Assembly: GCF_014235765.1 (NCBI RefSeq)
Contig: NZ_JACMYH010000002.1
Span: forward strand, 310,001-374,000
Direction: 5' to 3'
Source of the DNA: Pseudomonas baltica
Lineage (GTDB): Bacteria; Pseudomonadota; Gammaproteobacteria; Pseudomonadales; Pseudomonadaceae
Length of the DNA: 64,000 nt
Positions 34,750-43,618 of this stretch are shown in pieces. The stretch's first letter is position 1; every line of letters begins with the position of its first letter. A program made the translations under genes and the position numbers. Under the pieces are notes generated by a model that ran no database searches, was not told the origin of the DNA, and was given only the letters and a program-made list of their open reading frames with translations.

Positions 34750-35287
34750 CGCGATTGAACCCGCGCAGTCTGGCAGCGTTGTTCAGGTAGTCGCGCAACG
34801 AGGCACCGGCCCAGGCCCAACTGGCCAGTGATAGCCAGCACACCACCAGATAGATCAGTGCGAACATCCACACCATTCGCACATCGCCATCGGCAACGAA
34901 GGCGCCCATGCCTGCAAGGCACGCGAGCCACGCTTTCGGATTGAGCCATTGCATCAGCGCGCCGGTGAAGGCGGAGGGTCGGGTCTGCACGTGCGCCGTG
35001 TCCAATCGCCCGTCACTGCTTGCCAGCCTGTAGGCCAGGTACAGCAGGAATATCACGCCGGCCATGCGAATCAGCTGCGTCAACCATGGCCAGCGGTTCA
35101 GCACCTCGTGCATTCCCAGACCCATGAGCAAAAGCAGCAGGATGAACCCCAGAGTCGCCCCCGTGACGTGGGGCAGGGCGGCCCGCAGTCCGTGGTGTGC
35201 ACCGCAACTCAAAGAGACCAAGTTGACCGGGCCGGGGCTTATGGAAGAGGCCAACGCAAACACGGCCATGGAAACGACGATACTCAT
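34700..35287 (-). CDS. LysE/RhtB-family amino acid exporter
   Basis: 195 residues, about six transmembrane helices, with the family N-terminus SSISPGPVNLVSLSCGAHHG and the conserved MQWLNPKAWLACLAG around residues 112-126. The family exports amino acids or analogues, driven by proton motive force. Its last 50 bp overlap the 3' end of the convergent AraC gene, its likely regulator. Start ATG 35287. Confidence 0.88.
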   Translation of the reverse strand: MSIVVSMAVFALASSISPGPVNLVSLSCGAHHGLRAALPHVTGATLGFILLLLLMGLGMHEVLNRWPWLTQLIRMAGVIFLLYLAYRLASSDGRLDTAHVQTRPSAFTGALMQWLNPKAWLACLAGMGAFVADGDVRMVWMFALIYLVVCWLSLASWAWAGASLRDYLNNAARLRGFNRVMAALLGGCAVYLLLE

Positions 35288-35489
35288 CAGGCACCTTCAA
35301 TACGGGTGAGGGAGCACTGACGGTAGAGATCATGGGAGGGGCTGTATTGAAGGAAATTGCTCCCGGACGCTGTCGTTGCCGGTGTTGGTTTCCTGCAACG
35401 TCCAAGACAGTTGGCGCGATTCTGCAGAGCGCGCCATAAATCGCGCTAGAAATTGGCGCGATTCTCGAAATCGCGCCACAATTGCGCCA
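35288..35489. repeat. Region with tandem TTGGCGCGATT repeats
   Basis: TTGGCGCGATT occurs at 35411-35421 and 35453-35463, and its complement at 35469-35478. The second copy forms a perfect 10-bp hairpin (TGGCGCGATT / AATCGCGCCA, 5-nt loop, 35454-35478). These are the same palindromic words as at 29579-29609. No gene is supported in this stretch. Confidence 0.55.
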
Positions 35490-35660
35490 CTGGCAGAAAA
35501 CCTGCTGCCCAACCCTGCCGATGAAGGGCGGATTCGTCAGCATGCGGTAGATATCAGCAAAAGCGTGTACCGGCCGCTGTCTGCGCCCGGGCTCATTGAG
35601 CCGTTACTGGACGAAGTGCTGAGCAAGGCCAATCGGATTACCGATCCGTTGCTTAAGTCA
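35490..35660 (+). pseudogene. Fragment of a Fic/DUF4172-type gene
   Basis: About 57 codons read LAENLLPNPADEGRIRQHAV, then DISKSVYRPLSAPGLIEPLL, then DEVLSKANRITDP. This recalls the region just before the catalytic Fic motif in DUF4172/Fic proteins (SKSVYRPL-S-x-P-x-LIE ... A-x-x-I-x-DP). The HxFx(D/E)GNGR-type motif is absent and the frame runs on only to 35705 without any Fic core, so this is a remnant. Further possible relic frames follow up to 35790. Confidence 0.5.
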
Positions 35661-35792
35661 GCTTTATCAGATTGCCGAGCATCGGGAGTGCGTCCGTCTC
35701 AATGAAGACAGCAGATTGCTGCATACAGGACGTTTGTTTCTGGCCGAATCGATGGGTGCTTACTCAGTGAATCCGTTCTTTTCATGCCCTCG

Positions 35793-36701
35793 TCAGTCAA
35801 GCGATTCAATTGTTTCGAGCAGAAGCGAACGTATCCACTCATGGCCTGCATCGCGGTGCGTCCTTTCATGCCAGACCAGCGTCTTGCTGAAGCCGGGAAT
35901 CTCGACCGGGGGTTTCATCAGGCACAGGCCATTTTGATGCAGCACCAAGCGCCGGGGGACCACGGCAATCAGGTCGCTCTGCATCAGCAGTTCCGGGAGA
36001 ATCAAGAAGCTGGTCACCGATGAGATGACTCGACGTGTCCGGCCAATGCGTTCGAGGGCAATGTCTGTCACGCCTCGAAATCCTCCACCGGAGGGCGAAA
36101 CCAATACGTGATTCACGGCGCAAAAACGATCCAGTGAGATCGTGCCGTTCAGCGCATCAGGGTGGTCAGTTCTCATGACGCAGACGTATTGCTCATCGAA
36201 CAACGGGGCAGCATGTAGCCCTGCGGGTGTTGTGTCGGGTGTGACCAGCGCCACGTCGATATCACCCTGGTCCATCTGGGAGGCAAGCTGCTGATCATCA
36301 GCGGGTTGAACCGCAACCCGGATGTTCGGAGCCCGTTCCCTCAGCGCACGCAAGAACGGCACGACGACTGCGCGCAACGCATAGTCAGTCGACGCCAGAC
36401 GAAGGGTCAGGTTGGCATTGAGCGGATCGAACCCCTGGGGTTGTAGCAAGGCTTCGACATCAGCCAGCAGTTGCTTGACCGGTGCCGCCAATTGCTCGGC
36501 TCGCAACGTCGGTACGATGCCACGCTGGGCGCGCACGAAAAGCGGATCGTCGAAGCTTTCCCGCAGTCGGTTGAGCATGCCACTGACGGCGGGTTGGGTC
36601 AGTGCCAGCCTTTCGGCTGCACGGGTGACGCTGCGCTCATCTAGCAGCGCATCGAGGGCCTTGAGCAGGTTCAGGTCCAGGTTTCTGATATCAGTATTCA
36701 T
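35793..36701 (-). CDS. LysR-family transcriptional regulator (NodD/PcpR-like subgroup)
   Basis: 302 residues. N-terminal helix-turn-helix with LDLNLLKALDALLDERSVTR and AAERLALTQPAVSGMLNRLR, the pattern of the NodD/LeuO/PcpR-like LysR subgroup, followed by the effector domain. Start ATG 36701 (MNTDIRNLDL). It is divergent from the SRPBCC-family gene across 88 bp, so that gene is the likely target. A Phe/Cys-containing RFCAVNHVLVSPSGGG segment is typical of the subgroup. Confidence 0.88.
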   Translation of the reverse strand: MNTDIRNLDLNLLKALDALLDERSVTRAAERLALTQPAVSGMLNRLRESFDDPLFVRAQRGIVPTLRAEQLAAPVKQLLADVEALLQPQGFDPLNANLTLRLASTDYALRAVVVPFLRALRERAPNIRVAVQPADDQQLASQMDQGDIDVALVTPDTTPAGLHAAPLFDEQYVCVMRTDHPDALNGTISLDRFCAVNHVLVSPSGGGFRGVTDIALERIGRTRRVISSVTSFLILPELLMQSDLIAVVPRRLVLHQNGLCLMKPPVEIPGFSKTLVWHERTHRDAGHEWIRSLLLETIESLD

Positions 36702-36789
36702 GATGTGCTGGATAAAAAATCGCGATTGGCGTTATTCCAAGCTTACACCGATCATGGCGCTATTCCATCCATCACCTACCGAGTCGTCC

Positions 36790-37299
36790 ATGAACGAAAT
36801 CATTTGGCCCGAGGGCTTTTTGCCCGGTTTCACTGAAAACTTCGTTTCCAACGAAGTGATCGTTGCGGGTTTGAGCCCTGCACAAGTGTGGCCGCTATTG
36901 AGTCAGGCCCAGCGGTGGCCTTCGTACTACGCGAACTCTGCAAACGTGCGCTTTCACGATCCCGTTGGGCCGGATCTGGCCAAGGGCGTGCGCTTCTATT
37001 TCGAGACTTTCGGGTTTCCCGTCGAGGCGCTGTGCACCGAGCATGTGCCGCCCACCTCGACCGAACCTGGCCGGATTGCCTGGCATGGCTGGGCGGGTGA
37101 AGGCGAGACACGTCTGGATGTTCATCATGCCTGGCTGATCGAGGATCTGCCCCATGGACGGGTGCGCATCCTTACCCAAGAGACCCAGAAGGGCAAACCT
37201 GCGCAGGATCTAGCCAAAGCCAAACCAAATCCGATGATCAATGGCCATCAGGACTGGCTGGATGGCTTGGTCAACGCTGCGAAGTCCATCGGTCAGTGA
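36790..37299 (+). CDS. SRPBCC-family (START-like) protein
   Basis: 169 residues from the ATG at 36790 (MNEIIWPEGF). The pattern SNEVIVAGLSPAQVWPLLSQ, then AQRWPSYYANSANV is typical of the SRPBCC/polyketide-cyclase-like hydrophobic ligand-binding fold. The tail KPNPMINGHQDWLDGLVNAA is also common in this group. Function unknown; it may bind a hydrophobic small molecule. Divergent from a LysR gene that probably controls it. Confidence 0.8.
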   Translation: MNEIIWPEGFLPGFTENFVSNEVIVAGLSPAQVWPLLSQAQRWPSYYANSANVRFHDPVGPDLAKGVRFYFETFGFPVEALCTEHVPPTSTEPGRIAWHGWAGEGETRLDVHHAWLIEDLPHGRVRILTQETQKGKPAQDLAKAKPNPMINGHQDWLDGLVNAAKSIGQ

Positions 37300-37367
37300 T
37301 TGAATTCGCTTGGCCGTCAGTTCGGCAGATCAGCACATCCGTTGCCCATGTTCACGAGCGGGTTTGA

Positions 37368-38309
37368 TCAGCTTGCAAGTGTAGGAGGAGCACGATGACA
37401 ATTCAGACACCAGACAACCCCGGCGACCAGCAACGCAATGGCCGCTATCTCGTACGTATCGGGTAACCGATGCTCCCATAGAAATCCAAAAGCCAACGCT
37501 GCCAGCGTCTCGATCACCAGCACTTGCCCGCTAAGTGCCAACGGCAGAAGCCGACTTGCCTGATTCCAGCACGCGCCCCCAATAACCGAAGAAAGAAGGG
37601 CTACACCACAGGCCACCAGAAAAAAATGCAGCCATTCTGAACTGCCATGGGCATCTGCCTGAAAAACCAGCACAGGCACCGCCAAGAGCAACGACTGAGC
37701 GCCCGTCATGATGCCGGTCAGCAGTGCCCAGTCATTGGAGGAAATGCTGGTGAGCTGAATCAGCCGCCGAGCATTGCGGACGGCGAACCAAGTCCACGCA
37801 ACCAACGCACCTGTGGCGCAGAGAATACCCGCAATGGCTGTCGATGTTTCAGGCGTGTCGCCATTGATCAGTGCATGCCAACTGATAAGTACAACGCCGG
37901 CCATTGCGCAGCACAGCGAGGGGGCGAGTCTGCGCAGGGAGACGGCATTGGTGTCGTGCCGACCTGCCAAGGTCAGCAACACGGGGATGAGCCCGACAAT
38001 CAGTGACGTCGTCGCAATTCCCACCAGTTGCACCCCGGTACCTACCAGCGCGTAGTAAACGAGATTCCCGATCAGGCTGAGCCAGAAGAGTGACTTCCAA
38101 TCGGCTCGAGTAAGGTTTGCGCACAACTCCCGCCACCGGGACATAAGCAGAACAGCTGAAATCGCACCGTAAAAAAGAAATCGAAGCACTGCGAATTGCA
38201 GGCCGCTCAAGCCTTGCGTGAGCTGTGGCCCAAGAAAAATCACTCCCCAGCACAGTCCCGCGCAAACACCATAAACAATACCCTTCAACAGCGACTGATC
38301 AGTAAACAT
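37368..38309 (-). CDS. DMT-superfamily (EamA) transporter
   Basis: 313 residues with ten predicted transmembrane helices and two EamA repeats; the N-terminal helix YGVCAGLCWGVIFLGPQLTQ is typical. Drug/metabolite exporters of this type move amino acids, metabolites or toxic compounds. The start ATG at 38309 (MFTDQSLLKG) is preferred over a long upstream extension that lacks membrane character. It lies 68 bp after the AraC gene on the same strand, suggesting control by that protein. Confidence 0.85.
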   Translation of the reverse strand: MFTDQSLLKGIVYGVCAGLCWGVIFLGPQLTQGLSGLQFAVLRFLFYGAISAVLLMSRWRELCANLTRADWKSLFWLSLIGNLVYYALVGTGVQLVGIATTSLIVGLIPVLLTLAGRHDTNAVSLRRLAPSLCCAMAGVVLISWHALINGDTPETSTAIAGILCATGALVAWTWFAVRNARRLIQLTSISSNDWALLTGIMTGAQSLLLAVPVLVFQADAHGSSEWLHFFLVACGVALLSSVIGGACWNQASRLLPLALSGQVLVIETLAALAFGFLWEHRLPDTYEIAAIALLVAGVVWCLNCHRAPPTLAS

Positions 38310-38377
38310 TCCACCCGTGCTCCGTAGCTTGAACGGGGAAAGTCTGAAGCGCCGAACCAGGAGAGTATTGTCGGTAA

Positions 38378-39118
38378 CTACGGGATTTTTATCCCAGAAT
38401 GCTTTTGCGCTTTGCGATAGACCGCCGGAGTGACGGCGCTTACACGTTGCATGGTTCGAGTCAGCGATGCCTGATCGGAAAACCCTGTACGCAAGGCAAT
38501 CTCGGCGATCGGCAAGGAAGTGCCACGCAGCCATCTCTGAGCTTCCTGGATGCGTAACCCCGTCAACCAGGCCTGAGGACTCATTCCAAACATTTGCCGA
38601 AATCGCTGGTGCATTTGACTCATGCTCATGTTTGCAGCCTGGGCCATGACCTCGTTGCTCCAGTTTGCCCCCGGGTTAGCCCGCAAGCGAGCGACCAGTT
38701 GCTCGATGGCGGATGGGGAACTGTAGGTGTCAGGGCCGAGAGATGAGAGAAGCAGCGAGCTCAACTGTGGAGCGTCCAAGGCTAGTCGCTTGTTGCCGAT
38801 GAGCTCGGCGAACTCGATGAGCCGTCGTGTCGCAGGGGAGATAGGTACGTACGTCTTTCGAGCCAGATGCTCCATCTGAAGTGTCTCCAGCAGAGCCGGC
38901 GCGCAGTCCAGCACCAGAAAACAGCTGTCTGCGCGGCTGAGCTGAGAGTGCACCGAGCCTGGCCTCACCACGGCGGCCAATGACTGATCGATGCTCCCGC
39001 CGCGACCGTCTACATCGATTTCCATCTGGCCACGAACCGGCAGGACCAATTGAGCATGATCGTGGGAGTGATGAGGGTTTTCACACTCATAGCTGCGGAT
39101 TTCGAGATTCAGGAGCAT
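38378..39118 (-). CDS. AraC-family regulator, paired with the DMT transporter
   Basis: 246 residues from the ATG at 39118 (MLLNLEIRSY); a GTG at 39208 would give 276. The cupin domain has HSHDHAQLVLPVRGQMEI; the C-terminal helix-turn-helix motifs are WSNEVMAQAANMSMSQMHQR and IAEIALRTGFSDQASLTRTM. This subgroup often regulates an adjacent EamA exporter, which here lies directly downstream on the same strand. Ribosome-binding sites do not clearly decide between the starts. Confidence 0.82.
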   Translation of the reverse strand: MLLNLEIRSYECENPHHSHDHAQLVLPVRGQMEIDVDGRGGSIDQSLAAVVRPGSVHSQLSRADSCFLVLDCAPALLETLQMEHLARKTYVPISPATRRLIEFAELIGNKRLALDAPQLSSLLLSSLGPDTYSSPSAIEQLVARLRANPGANWSNEVMAQAANMSMSQMHQRFRQMFGMSPQAWLTGLRIQEAQRWLRGTSLPIAEIALRTGFSDQASLTRTMQRVSAVTPAVYRKAQKHSGIKIP

Positions 39119-39326
39119 GAGTGCATCACTCGGGCGGAGTCCAGGGACGAGGGATTTTAGCACCCGAGCCGGGCGATGGATCGCGCGAGAAGGGGGCGTT
39201 GACACCACTGCCGCATCATATTCCGATGGCGGGTACCGGTGTTAGTATTGAGGTCGTGGGAGCCACAGCCTGATCGGGAAATGGTAGATCGGTGTTCTGC
39301 CCAGTTTTGCTAATGCGGGGCTTCAT

Positions 39327-39776
39327 ATGATCCTTGTTCTTATTATTGGGATGCTTGCTTTTTGCTCCGGCTATTTGGTTTCCCTCGAAGATAGATTACA
39401 GAGGGACCGTACATTTCATCCTTTCGATGTATTCAACAATTTTCGGGCGTCGCCAAGGTGCCGAAAAAAAATGGCTTATGTGGGCATGTTGATTTTTGTC
39501 TTGGCAGGCGTGGTTTACCTTCTTGAGCCAGAGGTCATCTACTCATCCAGAGACAAGATCAAAGCATTGGGCGCGGTCATGCTTCTCTGGTCTTTCATGT
39601 TTTATGGCTACTGCCGCGAACTGGAGTTCAAGAAGTCAGGAAGCTCGCCTGCGTCGCTGCAGTGCATGGACTGTGTTGAAGGAACAGAGTGGTATTCTTT
39701 GGCCCTTAAAGGGTTTTTGGCAACTTTCAAGATCCTGGCTGTTTTTGCTTTTATGTACGCAATCAAACGTGTTTGA
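39327..39776 (+). CDS. Small membrane protein of unknown function
   Basis: 149 residues. An N-terminal signal/anchor helix (MILVLIIGMLAFCSGYLVSL), two central helices (about 50-66, 80-95) and a last helix near 130-148. Between them is a short soluble loop with a CMDC motif (about 113-116) that could be redox-active or bind metal. Lower GC than its neighbours. Single gene; no family recognised. Confidence 0.6.
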   Translation: MILVLIIGMLAFCSGYLVSLEDRLQRDRTFHPFDVFNNFRASPRCRKKMAYVGMLIFVLAGVVYLLEPEVIYSSRDKIKALGAVMLLWSFMFYGYCRELEFKKSGSSPASLQCMDCVEGTEWYSLALKGFLATFKILAVFAFMYAIKRV

Positions 39777-39864
39777 TTGCCACATGTCCAAACTCACCTC
39801 ATATCGCATTCGGCGGTCGAGTAGACGACGTGGTGTCTCGTTTTCTTACCTGGGTGAACTGGGA

Positions 39865-41196
39865 TCAGATATACGCCCCCACCACCCGCTTCACGGTGCC
39901 CAGTGCCTCACCCAGGGCGTCCATGCTCACCGACCCAAGCGCCAGCCGTAGTGCATGAGGGACGTGCACCGAGATCGAAAACGGCTCGGCCGTCGAGACC
40001 GATACATGCTCGCGCATCAGTTCCAGAGCGATTTGATCCGCCCTTGCATCCTCCGCCAACGGCAGCCATAGAAAGTACGAAGATGGATGACGCACCACCG
40101 GCAACCCTGACAACAACGTGTCAGCCAACGCCTGCCGGGCCTGCGCGTCCGCGCGCTTTTGCGTCTCCAGCGCGTCGACCGTGCCATCGTCGAGCCAGGC
40201 ACAGGTGATGGCGGTCATGACGCCGGATGTGTTCCAGGTCGTGGCCTTGACCGTGCGCTTCAACGCGTCCACTCGATGCGCAGGAGCTGCGACGAAGCCG
40301 ACGCGCAAGCCGGTGGCGATGTTCTTGGAAAACCCTGACACGTAATACGTTCTTTCAGGCGCCAACTCAATGATGGGTGGCGGCGGATCTTGCGCCAGAA
40401 ACGCGTAGGCTGCGTCTTCAATGATCATCAGATCATGCGCGCGGGCGATCGCCACCAAGCGCTCGCGCTGATCGGCAGGCAGCACCCAACCCAACGGATT
40501 GTGCAGCGTAGGCATGGTGTACACGGCGCGCACCGAACGACGGCGGCAGAGCGAGGCGAGGGCATCGAGATCCGGCCCCTGTGCGGTGGCGGGAATGGGC
40601 ACCACTTCAAGGTGCAATGTCTTGGCCAGCACCTTGAACCCAGGATAGGTCAACGCATCTGCCGCGATCACGTCTCCAGGTTTCAACAATGCCATCAGGC
40701 TGACCGCCAAACCGTGTTGCGCGCCGCTGACGATCAGAATCTGCTCGGGATCCACCGTGACGCCACGGTGGATCAGATGACGGGCGATCGAGGCCCGTTC
40801 ATGCAAGCGCCCCGCATGTGGCTGATAGCGTAAATGCGCTTCCAGATCGCCGGACAATGCCAGTTGGCGCAACGCACTGCGCAACAGGTCGGCCTGCCCC
40901 GGCATGGCGGGATAGTTGAAATTGAGGTCGATCACGCCCGCGGCAATGTCCGGCTGATCGATACCTTGGCCGGGCGGCAGTGAGGTTTCCCGCACGAACG
41001 TCCCGCGCCCGGTCTCGCCGCTGACCAGCCCCATGGCCTCTAGTTCTGCATACACCCGGCTGGCGGTGACCAAGGCCAATCCATTGGTCGCTGCGAGTTG
41101 GCGGTGTGTCGGCAAGCGCGCGCCGGGAGGCAGACGCCCGGCGCGGATGTCGGCTGCAAAGGTATCTACCAGCGACTTGTATCGGGAGCGAGCCAT
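39865..41196 (-). CDS. MocR/GntR-type regulator with aminotransferase-like domain
   Basis: 443 residues from the ATG at 41196 (MARSRYKSLVDTFAADI). The N-terminal GntR winged helix (about 1-70; GARLPTHRQLAATNGLALVT) is joined to a class I aminotransferase domain with YTMPTLHNPLG, IIEDAAYAFLAQ and the PLP lysine in VSGFSKNIATGLRVG (about residue 285). MocR proteins use PLP as a sensor. Divergent from an EamA exporter gene, its probable target, with a palindrome at 41212-41231. Confidence 0.9.
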   Translation of the reverse strand: MARSRYKSLVDTFAADIRAGRLPPGARLPTHRQLAATNGLALVTASRVYAELEAMGLVSGETGRGTFVRETSLPPGQGIDQPDIAAGVIDLNFNYPAMPGQADLLRSALRQLALSGDLEAHLRYQPHAGRLHERASIARHLIHRGVTVDPEQILIVSGAQHGLAVSLMALLKPGDVIAADALTYPGFKVLAKTLHLEVVPIPATAQGPDLDALASLCRRRSVRAVYTMPTLHNPLGWVLPADQRERLVAIARAHDLMIIEDAAYAFLAQDPPPPIIELAPERTYYVSGFSKNIATGLRVGFVAAPAHRVDALKRTVKATTWNTSGVMTAITCAWLDDGTVDALETQKRADAQARQALADTLLSGLPVVRHPSSYFLWLPLAEDARADQIALELMREHVSVSTAEPFSISVHVPHALRLALGSVSMDALGEALGTVKRVVGAYI

Positions 41197-41211
41197 CTTG
41201 AAGTGTATCCA

Positions 41212-41231
41212 TGACAATTTTTTGATTGTCA
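41212..41231. promoter_or_regulatory. Palindrome TGACAAT-N6-ATTGTCA, likely MocR operator
   Basis: Perfect 7-bp arms in the 89-bp gap between the MocR gene and the divergent transporter, 16 bp from the regulator's start. Position and symmetry suit autoregulation and control of the exporter. Confidence 0.5.
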
Positions 41232-41285
41232 CGATAGTCGGTCATACGATGCGCTACATGCAACCTGACATGGAGTGGACACTCA

Positions 41286-42203
41286 ATGGAACGCACCTCT
41301 GACGTGCACAGCCAGGCGACAGTGAAACCCGCGAGCGGGATGGTCAATGGCCTCATCGGTGTCGTGATCTTCAGCGGTTCACTGCCCGCTACTCGCATCG
41401 CTGTGCTGGAATTCGACCCGGTATTTCTGACCGTGGCACGGGCAGCCATCGCCGGCGTGCTCGCGCTGTGCCTGCTCTTGCTGTTCAAGGAACGGCGACC
41501 GGTACGTCAGCACCTATTGCCTTTGATCATCGTGGCAATGGGCGTGGTGATCGGTTTTCCGCTGCTGACTGCACTGGCGTTGCAGCACGTGACCTCGGCC
41601 CATTCCATTGTGTTCGTCGGCCTGTTGCCACTGGCGACTGCTGCGTTCGGCGTAGTGCGGGGTGGTGAGCGCCCTGGGGCGGTGTTCTGGTTTTTCTCGG
41701 TGCTGGGCAGTCTGATAGTCGTCGGGTTTGCCGTTACCCAAGGGCTGACCGCCTCACTGACCGGCGACATTCTGATGCTCTTGGCGATTCTTGCCTGCGG
41801 CCTCGGCTACGCCGAAGGGGCAAAAATTTCCAAAACGTTGGGTGGTTGGCAGGTGATCTGCTGGGCGCTGGTGTTGGCGCTGCCGGTCGTGATGCCACTG
41901 ACAGTATGGTTGGAGCCCGCTTCGTTTTCCGGCATCAGCACACCGGCGTGGTTGAGCCTGGCTTACGTGTCGCTGTTCAGCATGCTGATCGGCTTCGTGT
42001 TCTGGTACCGCGGCCTGGTGCAGGGCGGCACCGCTGCTGTCGGCCAGCTACAACTGCTTCAACCATTTTTTGGCCTGGCACTGGCCGCGGTACTGCTGCA
42101 CGAACAGGTCAGCCTTGGCATGTTCGGCGTCACAGTAGCGGTGATCCTCTGTGTCGCCGGGGCGCGGCGTTACGGCAGGATCAATCCTCTTCCTTCACGG
42201 TAG
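41286..42203 (+). CDS. DMT-superfamily (EamA) transporter
   Basis: 305 residues, ten predicted transmembrane helices in two EamA halves, including IGFPLLTALALQHVTSAHSI and the C-terminal FFGLALAAVLLHEQVSLGMF. It probably exports a metabolite, perhaps an amino acid or B6-linked compound, given the divergent PLP-binding MocR regulator. The last 23 bp overlap the 3' end of the convergent lipoprotein gene. Start ATG 41286 (MERTSDVH); SD is weak. Confidence 0.86.
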   Translation: MERTSDVHSQATVKPASGMVNGLIGVVIFSGSLPATRIAVLEFDPVFLTVARAAIAGVLALCLLLLFKERRPVRQHLLPLIIVAMGVVIGFPLLTALALQHVTSAHSIVFVGLLPLATAAFGVVRGGERPGAVFWFFSVLGSLIVVGFAVTQGLTASLTGDILMLLAILACGLGYAEGAKISKTLGGWQVICWALVLALPVVMPLTVWLEPASFSGISTPAWLSLAYVSLFSMLIGFVFWYRGLVQGGTAAVGQLQLLQPFFGLALAAVLLHEQVSLGMFGVTVAVILCVAGARRYGRINPLPSR

Positions 42204-42405
42204 CCACTTCGTCTGCCTTGACCCTTACCTGCTTGCCCGAAACATCTTCGAACTCATAGAAGCCGTCTTTCGTTTTGGCGTCAGGTACATCCTTGGTGAT
42301 GTACTGCGTTCCGTCCTGCAACGTAACGACCGTGTTGGTGGAGCAACCAGCCAACGTAGCCGCGCACAGGAAAGCAGTGCAATAGTAAAAAGCTTTCAGT
42401 TTCAT
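42181..42405 (-). CDS. YgdI/YgdR-family lipoprotein
   Basis: 74 residues. Lipoprotein signal MKLKAFYYCTAFLCAATLAG followed by the lipobox cysteine (LAGC, Cys about 21), then the short SH3-like YgdI/YgdR domain (VVTLQDGTQYITKDVPDAKT). Expected at the outer or inner membrane; function unknown. Start ATG 42405 with GGTCACCTC-type complement giving a GAGGTGACC-like ribosome-binding region upstream. Confidence 0.85.
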   Translation of the reverse strand: MKLKAFYYCTAFLCAATLAGCSTNTVVTLQDGTQYITKDVPDAKTKDGFYEFEDVSGKQVRVKADEVATVKEED

Positions 42406-42511
42406 GAGGTGACCTTCTTCGATCGATTCGCTGGGTTGCGGATGCTCTTCTTTGATGAGCTGCGGTGTTGTGAGTCGGGCGTTTTATACGCGTTGTGAGA
42501 ATACCATCGAC

Positions 42512-42898
42512 CTATTCACTCCGACTCTTCTGCTTGCACAACTGCATGGCGAGGCTGTCGAACTCTCGGTCGAAACTGGCTTTTTCCGCTGCGCTCAAGA
42601 AGCCCTGCTGATGTACGAATTGGTCGGTTTGATGACGGACGACTTCGACACGTTCGATCATACGGTCGGCTTGAGCTTGGCTGATCTTGCGGGCTTTTCG
42701 CGTGGTGCCGATGTCCGCGCTGAGAATGTTGGCTCGTACCGAGATGTGGGCCTGTCGAGGGTCGGTGATCTTGCCACCTATTTCGCCCACCAGCTCGCGC
42801 TGGGCTTTGATGTCGCAACTGGGTAAATCAAGACTCTGTTGAGCGGCCGATGCGTTCAGGCTCAAAGCCAATAGCGAAGCCAGGATGCTGTATTTCAT
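42512..42898 (-). CDS. Periplasmic protein of unknown function
   Basis: 128 residues with signal peptide MKYSILASLLALSLNASA (cut near ASA-AQ, about 19), then a small mature domain with two cysteines (PSCDIKAQ and AMQLCKQ) that could form a disulphide. The remainder is helical and charged. I do not recognise a function. Single gene behind the YgdI-like lipoprotein. Confidence 0.7.
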   Translation of the reverse strand: MKYSILASLLALSLNASAAQQSLDLPSCDIKAQRELVGEIGGKITDPRQAHISVRANILSADIGTTRKARKISQAQADRMIERVEVVRHQTDQFVHQQGFLSAAEKASFDREFDSLAMQLCKQKSRSE

Positions 42899-42995
42899 GG
42901 GTCTTTCCAGTGTGGGCCGGTGGGTGTCGCTGCCGATAGTGCAGCGTATTTTCCAATGGATTCTTCCGCGAGGGCCGGCGCTGGTATTGTTTTCC

Positions 42996-43343
42996 TTACT
43001 CGATCAACACCTGAATGCGGGCCAGTACGTCGTCCATCACCACCTCGGGGACCGTCTCTACGCGTTTGCCTCCACGAGCCTCAAGGTCAACGGTGCGCAG
43101 TTGATTGCACAACACCACGCCTTGCGTCTCCGTGCCGGAACCGCTTAGTGGCACGGCAAAACCGGCATGGCGGGCAAAATCCCCGCCTTGGGTGATGGGT
43201 GCGATCAGCACCAAGCCCGATACGTTGAAGGCCGCAGGCGAAATGATCAGCGCTGGACGAAAATCGCCTTGCTGCTCACGGCCGGCGGTGGGGTTCAGGT
43301 TCAGGCGCACAATGTCGCCACGGTTGAATTTGGCCCGTCTCAC
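42996..43343 (-). CDS. chpB: ChpB/MazF-family toxin (endoribonuclease)
   Basis: 115 residues, the MazF/PemK fold. FNRGDIVRLNLNPTAGREQQ (about 6-25), RPALIISPAAFN, APITQGGDFARHAGFAVPLSG and QLRTVDLEARGGKRVE closely follow E. coli ChpB. MazF-family toxins cut mRNA at short sequence motifs. It overlaps the antitoxin gene by four bases (ATGA), so translation is coupled. Type II toxin-antitoxin module. Confidence 0.93.
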   Translation of the reverse strand: MRRAKFNRGDIVRLNLNPTAGREQQGDFRPALIISPAAFNVSGLVLIAPITQGGDFARHAGFAVPLSGSGTETQGVVLCNQLRTVDLEARGGKRVETVPEVVMDDVLARIQVLIE

Positions 43344-43594
43344 GCTTCACGCCCAACGGCTGACATGGCATCCCACGCTGCCATGTCGGCAGGTTCCGGC
43401 GCGCTCAAGTCACACTGCGCCATCAGCTCGGCCAGCGAGTAACGCGGCTTGGCCTTCGCAGGCTTGAGGGTCATAACCTCGGCGGACACATCGAGTTTCA
43501 GCACATCGCCACTGACCAGATTCATCATCTTGAGCACAGTTGCTGGCAGGCGAATCGCCGCGCTATTGCCCCACTGCTGCACTTTGACTTCCAT
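43340..43594 (-). CDS. chpS: MazE/ChpS-family antitoxin
   Basis: 84 residues from the ATG at 43594 (MEVKVQQWGNSAAIRLPATV) with a perfect AGGAGG upstream. The AbrB/MazE swapped-hairpin DNA-binding domain occupies residues 1-48; the acidic tail should wrap the toxin. First gene of the pair. The promoter at 43620-43648 is overlapped by a 12-bp inverted repeat, so the antitoxin or complex likely represses its own transcription. Confidence 0.92.
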   Translation of the reverse strand: MEVKVQQWGNSAAIRLPATVLKMMNLVSGDVLKLDVSAEVMTLKPAKAKPRYSLAELMAQCDLSAPEPADMAAWDAMSAVGREA

Positions 43595-43618
43595 GGCAAC
43601 CTCCTGAAAAAGTGTACA

